Positions 21,516 to 30,230 of a DNA stretch of 64,000 bases are shown piece by piece. Position numbers and translations under genes: made by a program. Under the pieces are notes generated by a model. It saw only the letters and a program-made list of their open reading frames with translations, was not told where the DNA came from and made no database searches. Origin of the DNA: Pseudomonas sp. Q2-TVG4-2 (GTDB lineage Bacteria; Pseudomonadota; Gammaproteobacteria; Pseudomonadales; Pseudomonadaceae); NCBI RefSeq assembly GCF_013620795.1, contig NZ_LGLW01000005.1:372001-436000 (forward strand), in the 5' to 3' direction. Position 1 is the stretch's first letter. Each line of letters starts with the position of its first letter.

Positions 21516-23288
21516 TCAGTAAGTCCGGACCTTGGGTTCGAAAGTCGGAACTGTCTTCGGAGAGAAGTTCACGGCACGCTTGGCTACACGCTTCTCACCT
21601 GGGAAGTACAGGGTGTGGCACAGCCAGTTTTCGTCATCACGCTCTTCAAAATCTTCGCGGGCATGGGCACCGCGGGACTCCTTGCGGTTCTCTGCAGCAA
21701 TCGCAGTCGCTTCTGCCACTTCGAGCAGGTTCTGCAGCTCCAGCGCTTCGATACGCGCGGTGTTGAAGGCCTGGCTCTTGTCAGAAATCTTGACCGTAGC
21801 GATGCGCTGGCGCAGATCGGCCAGCTGAGCGATGCCTTTCTGCATGTACTCACCCGTACGGAACACACCGAAGTAGTTCTGCATGCAGCTTTGCAGCTCT
21901 TTGCGCAACGAAGCGACGTCTTCGCCAGCGGTCCGCTCGTTCAGCGACGCCAGCCGATTCAGGGCCACGTCCAGATCGGTTTCGGTAGCACCGCGATGCT
22001 CGATACCATCCTTTAGTGCCTTTTCCAGATGCAGACCTGCCGCGCGGCCGAATACAACCAGATCCAATAGCGAGTTTCCGCCGAGGCGGTTGGCGCCATG
22101 CACGGATACGCAAGCCACTTCGCCGACCGCAAACAGCCCGTCGATGATCTTGTCGTTGCCGTTGGTGTCCTGAGTTATGGCCTGACCATGAATGTTGGTG
22201 GCAATACCACCCATCATGTAATGGCAGGTCGGAACCACAGGAACCGGGGCAGTGACCGGATCGACGTGAGCAAATGTCTTCGACAGCTCGCAGATACCCG
22301 GCAGGCGGCTATGCAGCACTTCCTCGCCCAGGTGATCGAGCTTCAGCATCACATGATCGCCATCCGGACCGCAGCCATTGCCGGCCAGGATTTCCTTAAC
22401 CATGGAGCGAGCAACGACGTCACGACCAGCCAGGTCCTTCGCGTTCGGAGCATAACGCTCCATGAAACGCTCACCATGCTTGTTGATCAGGTAGCCACCC
22501 TCGCCACGGCAACCTTCGGTTACCAGCACGCCAGCACCAGCGATACCAGTCGGGTGGAACTGCCACATTTCGATGTCCTGGACCGGCACACCGGCACGCA
22601 GCGCCATACCGATACCGTCGCCAGTATTGATCAGGGCGTTAGTCGTCGAAGCGTAGATACGGCCCGCGCCGCCGGTAGCCAGAACCACGGCCTTGGAACG
22701 GATATAGACCGTTTCGCCGTTTTCTATGCAGATCGCGATGATGCCAACGATGGCGCCATCCTGGTTCTTCACCAGATCCACGCCATACCATTCATTAAGG
22801 AAGGAAGTGCCCGCCTTAAGGTTTGCCTGGTACAAGGTGTGCAGCAGTGCATGGCCAGTACGGTCAGCGGCAGCACAGGTACGTGCAGCCTGACCACCTT
22901 TACCGTAGTCCTTCGACTGACCACCGAACGGACGCTGATAGATACGACCTTGCTCGGTACGGGAAAAGGGCAAGCCCATGTGCTCCAGCTCGAACACGGC
23001 CTCGGGGCCAACGGAACACATGTATTCAATAGCGTCCTGGTCACCGATGTAATCGGAACCCTTGACGGTATCGTACATGTGCCAGCGCCAATCATCGTTC
23101 GGGTCGGCCGAAGCAATGGCGCAGGTGATGCCGCCTTGAGCAGAAACGGTATGCGAACGGGTCGGGAACACCTTGGTCACTACCGCAGTTTTATGGCCAC
23201 CCTGGGCCAACTGCAGCGCAGCGCGCATGCCCGCGCCGCCGCCACCAATAATGATGGCGTCATAAGAAAGAGTACGAATGCTAGCCAT
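21516..23288 (-). CDS. sdhA: Succinate dehydrogenase flavoprotein subunit
   Basis: A 590-aa catalytic subunit that oxidises succinate to fumarate using covalently bound FAD. The FAD-linking histidine is in [12 protein letters not shown], the dinucleotide fold begins [15 protein letters not shown], and substrate-site residues lie in [21 protein letters not shown] and the HYMMGGI segment. The product ends ...FEPKVRTY. The start is 3 bp past the sdhD stop, so the four sdh genes are tightly packed and probably translated together. Confidence 0.98.
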   Translation of the reverse strand: MASIRTLSYDAIIIGGGGAGMRAALQLAQGGHKTAVVTKVFPTRSHTVSAQGGITCAIASADPNDDWRWHMYDTVKGSDYIGDQDAIEYMCSVGPEAVFELEHMGLPFSRTEQGRIYQRPFGGQSKDYGKGGQAARTCAAADRTGHALLHTLYQANLKAGTSFLNEWYGVDLVKNQDGAIVGIIAICIENGETVYIRSKAVVLATGGAGRIYASTTNALINTGDGIGMALRAGVPVQDIEMWQFHPTGIAGAGVLVTEGCRGEGGYLINKHGERFMERYAPNAKDLAGRDVVARSMVKEILAGNGCGPDGDHVMLKLDHLGEEVLHSRLPGICELSKTFAHVDPVTAPVPVVPTCHYMMGGIATNIHGQAITQDTNGNDKIIDGLFAVGEVACVSVHGANRLGGNSLLDLVVFGRAAGLHLEKALKDGIEHRGATETDLDVALNRLASLNERTAGEDVASLRKELQSCMQNYFGVFRTGEYMQKGIAQLADLRQRIATVKISDKSQAFNTARIEALELQNLLEVAEATAIAAENRKESRGAHAREDFEERDDENWLCHTLYFPGEKRVAKRAVNFSPKTVPTFEPKVRTY

Positions 23289-23291
23289 GGA

Positions 23292-23660
23292 TCAGATACC
23301 CCAAAGAATCTGCACACCCCAGACGAAGAACGTGAACATGGCGATGCCACACACTGCCTGGAAGAGGAAACGCACACCGGTAGCCCACTTACCGATTGCC
23401 ATGTTGGTCAGGTAGTCAGTGGAAATCGTCCACATACCAACCCATGCATGCACGCTCAGGGCGACCAGCGCCAGAAGGCTGAAAATGCGCATCCAGGTGG
23501 CCGAGAACAGCTCCTGCCACTGGGCGTATTCCAGCCCTGGATTCACAACTAGGTATCCGATCAGGAAAAGAAAATAAGCCGCGAGAACCACTGCAGAAAC
23601 GCGCTGAGCCATCCAGTCGTAAAGGCCCGAACGGGAAAAGTTCGTGACGTTGGTTACCAT
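23292..23660 (-). CDS. sdhD: Succinate dehydrogenase membrane anchor SdhD
   Basis: A 122-aa membrane subunit with three helices (about residues 20-39, 58-78 and 95-115) that anchors SdhAB and shares haem b and the quinone site with SdhC. It starts MVTNVTNFSRSGLYDWMAQRVSAVVLAAYF, the expected family N-terminus. Conserved residues include Arg in QRVSAVV and HAWVGMWTISTDYL, with the haem-region His and the quinone-site Tyr. ATG 23660 overlaps the sdhC stop (ATGGTAA), giving translational coupling. Confidence 0.95.
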   Translation of the reverse strand: MVTNVTNFSRSGLYDWMAQRVSAVVLAAYFLFLIGYLVVNPGLEYAQWQELFSATWMRIFSLLALVALSVHAWVGMWTISTDYLTNMAIGKWATGVRFLFQAVCGIAMFTFFVWGVQILWGI

Positions 23661-24028
23661 ATCCACACTCCCGCCAGCACGATCAGCACCGCCGAAACGG
23701 CCAGAACGATTTTCGAGCCCAGCTTGCCGCCTTCCAGCGTCTCACCATGCCCTGTGTCCATGATCAGGTGACGCACGCCGGCCACCAGGTGATACAACAA
23801 TGCAGACAGCAGCACCCAGATCACCAACTTAGCCAACGGACTGCCGATATACGCCTTTACTTCTTCAAAGCCTTCGGCAGAAGAAAGCGATGCATCCAGC
23901 GCAAGCAGCAGAATGGCCACACCTACAAACAGGACCACGCCGGAAACGCGGTGAAGGATCGAGGTGTAAGCAGTGATAGGGAGTTTTATTGTCCTAAGAT
24001 CTAGGTTTACAGGTCGTTGGCTTTTCAC
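23654..24028 (-). CDS. sdhC: Succinate dehydrogenase cytochrome b556 subunit
   Basis: A 124-aa membrane subunit with three helices. Family motifs: RPVNLDLRTIKLPITAYTSILHRVSGV, including the SILHR quinone-site signature, and LLYHLVAGVRHLIMDTGHG with the haem-ligand-type His. First gene of the sdh-suc operon. The start is GTG at 24028 (MKSQRPVNLD) and I see no strong ribosome site before it, so initiation may be modest. A good promoter lies about 130 bp upstream. Confidence 0.95.
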   Translation of the reverse strand: MKSQRPVNLDLRTIKLPITAYTSILHRVSGVVLFVGVAILLLALDASLSSAEGFEEVKAYIGSPLAKLVIWVLLSALLYHLVAGVRHLIMDTGHGETLEGGKLGSKIVLAVSAVLIVLAGVWIW

Positions 24029-24159
24029 GGCTTTGTTTCACACTTGAGAGCCCCAAAAACGCAGGGCAAGTTGTTGGGAAGAGCACGCAGCGGTACCCGC
24101 CACCCACGAGTGACAACCCACAGGAAACTGCCTGTTAGGCCCCTGCCGGTCGGTCGCCG

Positions 24160-24188
24160 AGTATAAACAGTTAGGTCGCTAATGACAA
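24160..24188 (-). promoter_or_regulatory. Sigma70-type promoter for sdhCDAB-suc
   Basis: Minus strand: TTGTCA, 17-bp spacer, TATACT. Both boxes match consensus at 5 of 6 positions with ideal spacing. The predicted start near 24153 leaves a leader of about 125 nt before the sdhC GTG. Confidence 0.75.
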
Positions 24189-24304
24189 TGTGGTGAAGTG
24201 CCACTAAAGGCGCATGGCGCCCCTGATTACAAATGCCGTAAATAGGCTTTTCTGTGTTGCGAATTCACCCGTAAACCCCCTCCGCTGCAGGCGGCCCGCG
24301 CAAA

Positions 24305-24332
24305 TTGACTTTGAGATTTATCTCACTATAGT
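24305..24332 (+). promoter_or_regulatory. Sigma70-type promoter for gltA, with palindrome over the -10 box
   Basis: TTGACT, 16-bp spacer, TATAGT, about 60 bp before the gltA ATG. The -10 box lies inside a perfect 12-bp palindrome TCACTATAGTGA (24323-24334), and the spacer contains the partly symmetric GAGATTTATCTC. These could be operator half-sites; no regulator is identified. Confidence 0.7.
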
Positions 24333-24390
24333 GATGCGGGCCCTGCGTGGGGGGCCATGATGATTCCAAGCATAAGACAGGAGGCCATAC

Positions 24391-25662
24391 ATGGCTGACA
24401 ACAAAGCGCAGTTGATCATCGAAGGCGCAGACGCCATCGAACTGCCCGTTTTAACCGGCACCGTAGGGCCTGACGTAATCGATGTACGAGGCTTGACCTC
24501 CACGGGTCGCTTCACTTTCGACCCCGGCTTCATGTCCACCGCCTCTTGCGAATCCAAGATCACCTACATTGATGGTGATAAAGGCATTCTGCTGCACCGC
24601 GGTTACCCGATCGAACAGCTGGCCGAAAAATCCGATTACCTCGAGACCTGCTACCTCCTGCTGAATGGCGAGCTGCCGACCGCCGAAGAAAAGGCGAAGT
24701 TCATCAGCACCGTAAAGAACCACACCATGGTTCACGAGCAGCTCAAATCGTTCCTCAACGGCTTTCGTCGCGATGCGCACCCGATGGCCATCATGTGCGG
24801 CGTTGTCGGCGCACTCTCGGCCTTCTATCACGACTCGCTGGACATCAACGACCCGCACCACCGCGAAATTTCCGCCGTACGCCTGGTCGCCAAAATGCCA
24901 ACCCTGGCGGCGATGGTTTACAAGTACTCCATGGGTCAGCCGATGATGTATCCGCGCAACGACCTGAACTACGCTGAAAACTTCCTGCACATGATGTTCA
25001 ACACACCCTGTGAAGTGAAGCCGATCAGCCCCGTTCTGGCCAAAGCGATGGATCGTATCTTCATCCTCCACGCAGACCATGAGCAGAACGCCTCCACCTC
25101 CACTGTTCGCCTGGCGGGCTCCACCGGCGCCAACCCCTTCGCCTGTATCGCTGCTGGCATCGCAGCGCTCTGGGGTCCGGCACATGGCGGTGCGAACGAA
25201 GCCGTTCTCACCATGCTGGACGAAATCGGCGATGTATCGAACATCGAGAAGTTCCTGGCCAAGGCCAAGGATAAAAACGATCCGTTCAAGCTGATGGGCT
25301 TCGGTCACCGTGTCTACAAGAACTTCGACCCTCGCGCCAAGGTCATGAAGCAGACCTGCGACGAAGTGCTGGGCGAGCTGGGCATCAACGATCCGCAGCT
25401 TGAGCTGGCGATGAAGCTGGAAGAGATCGCACTGAACGATCCCTACTTCGCCGAGCGCAACCTGTACCCGAACGTTGACTTCTACTCGGGCATCATCCTC
25501 AAGGCGATCGGCATTCCGACCAGCATGTTCACCGTGATCTTCGCCCTGGCCCGCACGGTCGGCTGGATCTCGCACTGGAAGGAAATGATCGCAATGGGCC
25601 AGAAGATCGGCCGCCCGCGTCAACTATACACCGGTCATCCCCAGCGCGATCTGCAGCGCTGA
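24391..25662 (+). CDS. gltA: Citrate synthase (type II)
   Basis: A 423-aa enzyme that condenses oxaloacetate and acetyl-CoA to citrate, the entry step of the TCA cycle. Catalytic regions: [20 protein letters not shown], which contains an active-site His; [17 protein letters not shown] with a second His; and Asp in NVDFYSG near the end. The N-terminal small domain ([20 protein letters not shown]) fits the hexameric, NADH-inhibited gammaproteobacterial type. The ribosome site AGGAGG (24379-24384) is near ideal. It is divergent from sdhC, as in P. aeruginosa, and closed by its own terminator. Confidence 0.98.
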   Translation: MADNKAQLIIEGADAIELPVLTGTVGPDVIDVRGLTSTGRFTFDPGFMSTASCESKITYIDGDKGILLHRGYPIEQLAEKSDYLETCYLLLNGELPTAEEKAKFISTVKNHTMVHEQLKSFLNGFRRDAHPMAIMCGVVGALSAFYHDSLDINDPHHREISAVRLVAKMPTLAAMVYKYSMGQPMMYPRNDLNYAENFLHMMFNTPCEVKPISPVLAKAMDRIFILHADHEQNASTSTVRLAGSTGANPFACIAAGIAALWGPAHGGANEAVLTMLDEIGDVSNIEKFLAKAKDKNDPFKLMGFGHRVYKNFDPRAKVMKQTCDEVLGELGINDPQLELAMKLEEIALNDPYFAERNLYPNVDFYSGIILKAIGIPTSMFTVIFALARTVGWISHWKEMIAMGQKIGRPRQLYTGHPQRDLQR

Positions 25663-25682
25663 GGCTTAGCCGGAAACACAAG

Positions 25683-25710
25683 AAAGGCCGCCGACTAGGC
25701 GGCCTTTTTT
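25683..25710 (+). terminator. Rho-independent terminator of gltA
   Basis: A 10-bp stem (AAAGGCCGCC with GGCGGCCTTT) and a 5-nt loop, then a run of T. It starts 20 bp past the gltA stop. Confidence 0.93.
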
Positions 25711-25996
25711 GTCTGTGTGTCCCGTTTTTGTCTCTGTGCCCCGCTCTGAATAAAATTTATCAGAGGAGCGCTGTAACGCTCGCGGGCAGCAACTATCAGT
25801 TGACCTCCCATAGCGTCGCAGAGAGCTATATCGGTGAGCCTAACCTCTCTCGTCGTTAGATACACACCCAACCGGATCAGCACGAAGCACTTCGCTTTTG
25901 TGGAAGGCCCTCTCGGCGCGAAGCTCTCCCTACTTGCAGACGATCACCACGCTTGCGTGCGTAGTACCGCGCCAGTGCGCATGACCCCAATCACCA
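25711..25996. other. Intergenic stretch without a supported gene
   Basis: About 290 bp between the gltA terminator and the YkgJ-family gene. Only short frames are open. The longest on the minus strand (62 codons) runs through the gltA terminator and resembles nothing I know. I see no repeat or clear promoter. Confidence 0.6.
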
Positions 25997-26248
25997 TCAC
26001 CCAGTTGCCTGCTCCAGCCAGCCGAGCAATCGAATCGCATCCTGTCGGCTATCACCACAGACCAGAGCGCCCGCCTGAAAGGCGACACAAACAGCAGGGC
26101 GCGACGGCTGGCCAAATAACTGACAAAGATTCTGTTCAGAAAGATGCAGACAACGCTCTCCAGCTGGCTTTCCAAAAGGCATGCCTGGAATTGGTGAGCT
26201 GATAGAAGGAGCGATACAACAGGCACCACAACCGGGACGGCAATCCAT
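25997..26248 (-). CDS. YkgJ-family cysteine-cluster protein
   Basis: An 83-aa protein of the YkgJ/UPF0153 zinc- or iron-cluster type. Conserved features: [24 protein letters not shown] at the start, [22 protein letters not shown] and a final Cys in ALVCG. The spaced Cys residues (CxxxCGACC ... C ... C ... C) probably bind a metal; function is unknown. I prefer ATG 26248, where the family consensus begins, but ATG 26257 three codons upstream is also possible. Confidence 0.8.
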   Translation of the reverse strand: MDCRPGCGACCIAPSISSPIPGMPFGKPAGERCLHLSEQNLCQLFGQPSRPAVCVAFQAGALVCGDSRQDAIRLLGWLEQATG

Positions 26249-26392
26249 TTCAATCATCCGAAATGAAAAATGGGGCGGCGATAATAATGGCAGCTCGAGC
26301 AAAAGGCACTAGCACTACCAGACGCCCACTAGGCTACTTGCGACACCATTCGGTGACCCAATAGGATCTGCCATCGCCTGGAGTAACATCTC

Positions 26393-26733
26393 ATGCCCAT
26401 CTGGCATCAGACTGCCGCCCTACTCTGCGCCTCTAACCTGTTCATGACTTTCGCTTGTACGGCCATCTCAAGCCCCTCAATGGCAAGCCCTGGTTAGTCG
26501 CCGCTTTGATCAGCTGATGCATCGCATTGTTCGAATACCTGATCATGGTGCCGGCCAACCGCATCGGCTACACCGAGCTGTCAATCGAGCTACTGAAGAT
26601 CATGCAAGAAGTTATCACCCTCGCCATATTCGTACTGTTCAGCGTGCTGTATATGCAGCAGCCAATAAAACTCGACTACCTGTGGGCCGGGCTGTGTCTG
26701 CCAGGTGCTTTCTATTTTATTTTTCACTCGTGA
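26393..26733 (+). pseudogene. Broken DUF486/DMT-family small transporter gene
   Basis: A degraded gene for a small (about 110-aa) four-helix membrane protein of the DUF486 DMT-like family. ATG 26393, with GGAG at 26380-26383, gives MPIWHQTAALLCASNLFMTFA. The expected Trp-Tyr codons are then TGTAC instead of TGGTAC, a one-base loss near 26458 that shifts the frame. In the restored frame GHLKPLNGKPWLVAALIS is followed by TGA (26515-26517) where TGG would be expected. The frame then continues with IALFEYLIMVPANRIGYTEL ... YFIFHS. One frameshift plus one nonsense change indicate a real pseudogene, unless these are sequencing errors. Confidence 0.8.
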
Positions 26734-26848
26734 GCGGCGCCTACAACGCATAGAGGCGGTAGCCCACTTCGAAGCGCCGGCGCCTGATGACGCCATCACA
26801 CCGCTTCGGCATACTGGCCGCCCTTTTCCGCACCCTTAGAGGTTTCAA

Positions 26849-27130
26849 ATGTTCAAGGTCAACGAATACTTCGACGGCACCGTCAAATCCATCGCGTTCG
26901 ACATGGAAGCCGGTCCGGCCACGATTGGGGTCATGGCGCCTGGCGATTACGAGTTCGGCACCAATCAGCTGGAAGTCATGCATGTAGTCGCCGGCAGCCT
27001 GGATGTGAAACTGCCGGGAAGCGAGCGCTATGAAACCTTCGGCGCAGGCAGTCAGTTCACCGTGCCGGCCAACAGCAAGTTTCAGCTGAAAGTCGCGGCA
27101 GATACGGCATACTTGTGTGAGTACCGGTAA
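26849..27130 (+). CDS. ppnP: Pyrimidine/purine nucleoside phosphorylase
   Basis: A 93-aa single-domain cupin of the PpnP (DUF1255/YaiE) family, which phosphorolyses several nucleosides to free base and ribose-1-phosphate. The sequence [17 protein letters not shown] ... [31 protein letters not shown] ... [13 protein letters not shown] is characteristic along its whole length. AGAGG precedes the ATG. It is a lone gene between the broken DUF486 gene and the flagellar cassette. Confidence 0.94.
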   Translation: MFKVNEYFDGTVKSIAFDMEAGPATIGVMAPGDYEFGTNQLEVMHVVAGSLDVKLPGSERYETFGAGSQFTVPANSKFQLKVAADTAYLCEYR

Positions 27131-27418
27131 GCGAAAGGCACTTACACCGGTGACCGGGCCAGCCATCATGGTGAATGGGTAAAGCGTCATCCCTACTCAG
27201 GCCTTTCACCACCACGGTAGGGTGGGCTTCAGCCCGCTAACTGGCTCAGCCGCCGCGCTCCACACCCACGGGCTGCAAGCACGCATAATAGGCAGCACTC
27301 GAGAGCTGGCATAGCCAAGGTATCGGCGGATCAAAGCCCTAAGTCCGCTCGAAACCTTGTATAAACCAGAACGCGTTCCTGTGCTGCTGCAGCTTGATAA
27401 TGCACGTCAACAGCGCCT
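27131..27418. other. Gap with one extragenic repeat copy
   Basis: A 288-bp stretch between ppnP and fliT. It holds one copy of the GTAGGGTGGGCTTCAGC repeat (27215-27240). I see no gene or convincing terminator in the rest. Confidence 0.6.
27215..27240 (+). repeat. Extragenic repeat type 1, copy 1
   Basis: GTAGGGTGGGCTTCAGC followed by CCGCTAAC. The core is an imperfect palindrome (GGGCTTCAGCCC). Related copies are at 34677-34700 (inverted) and 39435-39460. Confidence 0.75.
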
Positions 27419-27712
27419 TCAATCCAGCGGCTTGTAAGCCTGACTGACCTGTTTCGACTGACTGAGCTTTGTCAGCTCGCCGGCCAGCCGCTCCCGTTCG
27501 GCACGACCTGAGCGCTGCAGCTCCTCGTACAAGTGCGACAGCTCTTCCACCTGCTCGAGCAGGCCGCGATCGAAGGCATCGTCATCGCCCAGCGCCGCGA
27601 CCAATGCGCTGCAGTCTTTATCTAACGCCGTGATCGCTTCCCAATCGTTGTCTGCCAGCGCATCGCGGAGCTTATCGATCAGCGCGGTAAATGCGTCTTT
27701 GCGTGACTGCAT
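27419..27712 (-). CDS. fliT: FliT-like flagellar chaperone
   Basis: A small (97-aa) helical, charged protein in the position where FliT is found, downstream of fliS. FliT-type proteins bind the filament cap FliD before export and, in enteric bacteria, affect flagellar gene expression. Sequence support alone is modest: two to three amphipathic helices (SRKDAFTALIDKLRDALADNDWEAI and a Glu/Leu-rich segment near residues 50-72). The start MQSRKDAF was chosen over a Met 14 codons upstream because it lies downstream of GAGAACG and fits FliT length. Identification rests largely on gene order. Confidence 0.75.
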   Translation of the reverse strand: MQSRKDAFTALIDKLRDALADNDWEAITALDKDCSALVAALGDDDAFDRGLLEQVEELSHLYEELQRSGRAERERLAGELTKLSQSKQVSQAYKPLD

Positions 27713-27774
27713 AAGCGTTCTCGGTGGCGTGAATGGATGCAGAGATAGCAGCATATATTCGACGCGAATTTACA

Positions 27775-28161
27775 TTACGCCTTGGGCGCGATCTGATCCC
27801 AAGCCAGCTTGATCTCGCCCAGGAGTTTGCCCACTTCGTTCAGCTTGTCGACATCGTTATGCCGACTGGCCTCGAACAGGCGCATCGTCATGTATTCATA
27901 GAGCCGGTCGAGATTCTCCGCCAACTCGCCACCTATGCTCTTGTCGAGGGCGTCGCGCAGGCCGCCGATGATATTGATGGCCTTGCCAACAAGCACGCCC
28001 TTTTCAGCATAGGCTTCACGCTCCATGGCACCTTTCGCCTGAGCGATACGGTCCAGGCCACCTTGCATCAGCATCTGAATCAAGCGGTGCGGATCGGCCT
28101 CGGTAACCTGAGCCTTAACACCTACCTGCTGATACTGTTTCATTGCTGCCATAGCGTTCAT
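27775..28161 (-). CDS. fliS: Flagellin export chaperone FliS
   Basis: A 128-aa helical bundle protein that binds the C-terminus of flagellin in the cytosol and prevents premature polymerisation. The family signature is visible: YQQVGVKAQVTEADPHRLIQMLMQGGLDRI near the N-terminus, then GKAINIIGGLRDALDKSIGGELAENLDRLYEYM. It starts MNAMAAMKQYQQ with GAGG upstream. It lies 135 bp after fliD, separated by a strong terminator, so it probably has its own promoter or depends on read-through. Confidence 0.95.
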   Translation of the reverse strand: MNAMAAMKQYQQVGVKAQVTEADPHRLIQMLMQGGLDRIAQAKGAMEREAYAEKGVLVGKAINIIGGLRDALDKSIGGELAENLDRLYEYMTMRLFEASRHNDVDKLNEVGKLLGEIKLAWDQIAPKA

Positions 28162-28257
28162 TTGGATAAGCCTCGTGCCACGTCAATTTGCATGTTCAGC
28201 TTATCGGTCGAGAGTACTCAAGCTTGAGAGCAGGCGAGGCGAAATTACCAGAAAAAG

Positions 28258-28281
28258 AAAAACCGCCTGGCGGCGGTTTTT
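28258..28281 (-). terminator. Rho-independent terminator after fliD
   Basis: A 10-bp stem (AAAAACCGCC/GGCGGTTTTT) with a TGGC-type loop, 16 bp past the fliD stop. A and T runs occur on both sides. It separates fliD from fliS. Confidence 0.88.
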
Positions 28282-28296
28282 CTCGTCGGAATGACA

Positions 28297-29730
28297 TTAT
28301 CTTTTAGAGTTGCCTGCTGCCCACGGAAGATTTTCGAGCGAAGCCAGGAGACTGGCGGAGGTGTTGGATAGCTGGCCCACCAGCGCGTCCATCGCATTGA
28401 ATTGCTTATACAAGCGGTCCTGCAGTGAGGTAATCCGACGATCAAGGTCTACCTTCTGCTTGTCGATCTTCGAAATCGTCTCTGACATCACCTTGTTACG
28501 CTGCTCAAGGATGCCGCCGGTTTCGGTATAAGGCTTCAGTTTTTCATCCAAACGAGTTGCCAAGCCTTTGTCGCCTGAAAACAAGCTGGAGATACCCTCG
28601 AAACTATCAGTCATCGATTTGTCCAGCTTGGCGCTATCTATGGCAAGCGTTCCATCTTTCTGTGTTGTGATTCCAATATCTGTAAGTGCGCGCACGGCAC
28701 CGGAGCCCTGCACGTTCACTAATTCATTGCGAATCGTGTTCAACAAGTTGCGCGCAGTGGCATCACCAACCAAAGCGCCCGTGACAGGAGCTTTACCCTC
28801 GCCTACCGGTGTGACTTTCGTCTGAGCGTTGATCACTCCGATCAGCTTGTTATAGGCATCTACGAACTTCTCTACGTTTGTCTTGACGCCAGCTTTATCA
28901 AGGTCGACGGAAACCGTAATCGGCTTACCGGTTTCGGTTATGCCCTTGAGGTCAAGTGTCACTCCCTCAATCGCAGTATCAAGCGAATTGGTCTTGCTGG
29001 TGACCTTCAGCCCGTCCACATAGACTTCGGCGCTTTGCGCTTTTGTCAGCATACGAGCCGCCGCGGGATCGGCCGGCTGCGTTACTTCGGCATCGGAAAA
29101 TGCCAGTTGCGAGAGGTTAGCGCTTCCCGTTCCATCGTCAGCCGGCGCAACCACCGAAATATCCTCTCCCGCACCCGACTTGCTACTATTCAAGACCAAC
29201 CGTGACCCTGCGTCATCGGTAACAATCGTGGCCGTTACGCCTTGCTCAACGCCTGCTTTATTAATGGAATCGCGTATTCCCGCCAAGGTATTGTTGGTTC
29301 CATCTACGGTGATTTCCGGCAGGGAAACGCCCCCAACCATTACCGTCAAAGTCCCGTTTCCAAACGTTGCAGGTTCTGCGCCATTGGGCGCAATAGCAGC
29401 GAGCGCAACCTTACTACTCGCAGCTAGCTGCCTGACGTCTACCTGATAAGTTCCAACACCGGCGCTAACCCCCGCCTTTACCGCCAGAAGGTCCGTGTTG
29501 CTGGATTTCGCAGACCGAGCCTGAAATAGCTCGGGTTTGTTAATCGCGGATAATGCCGTTTGAAAATCGCTGATCGCGCTTTTCAGTGCTCCCACTGCAG
29601 TAATCTGAGTAGTCGTCTTCTTTTCCAGGTTGGTTAGCTGGGTCAGCTTCGGTGTCTTTTCCGCCGCAACCATGCTGGCAACAATGCTGTCGATATTGAT
29701 TCCGGAACCAATTCCAGTTACCCCAACCAT
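28297..29730 (-). CDS. fliD: Flagellar filament cap protein FliD
   Basis: A 477-aa filament cap that guides flagellin polymerisation at the tip. The N-terminus GVTGIGSGINIDSIVASMVAAEKTP is typical, followed by the coiled D0/D1 region (LTQLTNLEKKTTTQITAVGALKSAI). The C-terminal part contains DAYNKLIGVINAQTKVTP and the closing coiled segment with repeated Met/Lys/Gln near LYKQFNAMDALVGQLSNTSASLL. The middle (about residues 100-260) is variable, as expected for the surface-exposed domains. Start MVGVTGIG with an AGGGTGG site; 57 bp from flaG. Confidence 0.96.
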   Translation of the reverse strand: MVGVTGIGSGINIDSIVASMVAAEKTPKLTQLTNLEKKTTTQITAVGALKSAISDFQTALSAINKPELFQARSAKSSNTDLLAVKAGVSAGVGTYQVDVRQLAASSKVALAAIAPNGAEPATFGNGTLTVMVGGVSLPEITVDGTNNTLAGIRDSINKAGVEQGVTATIVTDDAGSRLVLNSSKSGAGEDISVVAPADDGTGSANLSQLAFSDAEVTQPADPAAARMLTKAQSAEVYVDGLKVTSKTNSLDTAIEGVTLDLKGITETGKPITVSVDLDKAGVKTNVEKFVDAYNKLIGVINAQTKVTPVGEGKAPVTGALVGDATARNLLNTIRNELVNVQGSGAVRALTDIGITTQKDGTLAIDSAKLDKSMTDSFEGISSLFSGDKGLATRLDEKLKPYTETGGILEQRNKVMSETISKIDKQKVDLDRRITSLQDRLYKQFNAMDALVGQLSNTSASLLASLENLPWAAGNSKR

Positions 29731-29787
29731 AAACCCACCCTGTCAAGAAACGCGCTATTTAGCGAAAGTCATCAAGAATCATGCCCG

Positions 29788-30153
29788 TTACGCTGTGGTA
29801 TCGAACAGCAAGCTGCGAATGTCATCCAGCCGCTCAGACAGACGAAGAATCTCCTCGGACGGAATCTGCCGCACAACTTTGCCCGACTCACCATCAATGA
29901 CCTTAACCACCACATCGCCAGTTGAATCATCCACGCTGAAGCTAAGGTCTCTCTGGGCATATTGCATGCGCGTGTGAAGATCGGCAATTACATCGTTCAG
30001 CTTACTGCGATTAGTCGCCTCACCAGCCAATATAGGCGCCGCCGCCGGATGTTCTTCGTCGAACGACGAAAGCCCAGGCTCCGAAGGAAGACCGGGCGTC
30101 GATCCTGCTTGTGCCGGAACGAGTAAGGCGTTAGGTACTTTACCGACGTCCAT
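29788..30153 (-). CDS. flaG: FlaG family flagellar protein
   Basis: A 121-aa protein of the FlaG family, which modulates filament length. The N-terminal half is low-complexity and poorly conserved (PAQAGSTPGLPSEPG). The C-terminal half has the diagnostic block LSFSVDDSTGDVVVKVIDGESGKVVRQIPSEEILRLSERL. It lies between fliC and fliD as in other pseudomonads. GAGGTG precedes ATG 30153. A hairpin between fliC and flaG suggests they can be transcribed separately. Confidence 0.92.
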   Translation of the reverse strand: MDVGKVPNALLVPAQAGSTPGLPSEPGLSSFDEEHPAAAPILAGEATNRSKLNDVIADLHTRMQYAQRDLSFSVDDSTGDVVVKVIDGESGKVVRQIPSEEILRLSERLDDIRSLLFDTTA

Positions 30154-30174
30154 GATTCACCTCAAAAATGAATC

Positions 30175-30206
30175 GATGGGGAAGCGGCAAATACCGCCTC
30201 CCCATC
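30175..30206 (-). terminator. Probable terminator after fliC
   Basis: Arms of 13 nt (30175-30187 and 30194-30206) pair with one mismatch around a 6-nt loop, 25 bp past the fliC stop. A T-rich tract follows a few bases further on the minus strand, so it is less compact than a textbook terminator. Confidence 0.6.
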
Positions 30207-30230
30207 CTGCGCCTGTTGCTACCCAGGTGG

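Noticed and set aside
22098..23552. Open frame of 484 codons antisense to sdhA
   Set aside because: High-GC shadow of sdhA/sdhD; no family resemblance or ribosome site.
24451..25623. Open frame of 390 codons antisense to gltA
   Set aside because: Shadow frame of a certain citrate synthase gene.
25695..25883. 62-codon frame on the minus strand after gltA
   Set aside because: It runs into the gltA terminator, has no ribosome site and no resemblance to known proteins.
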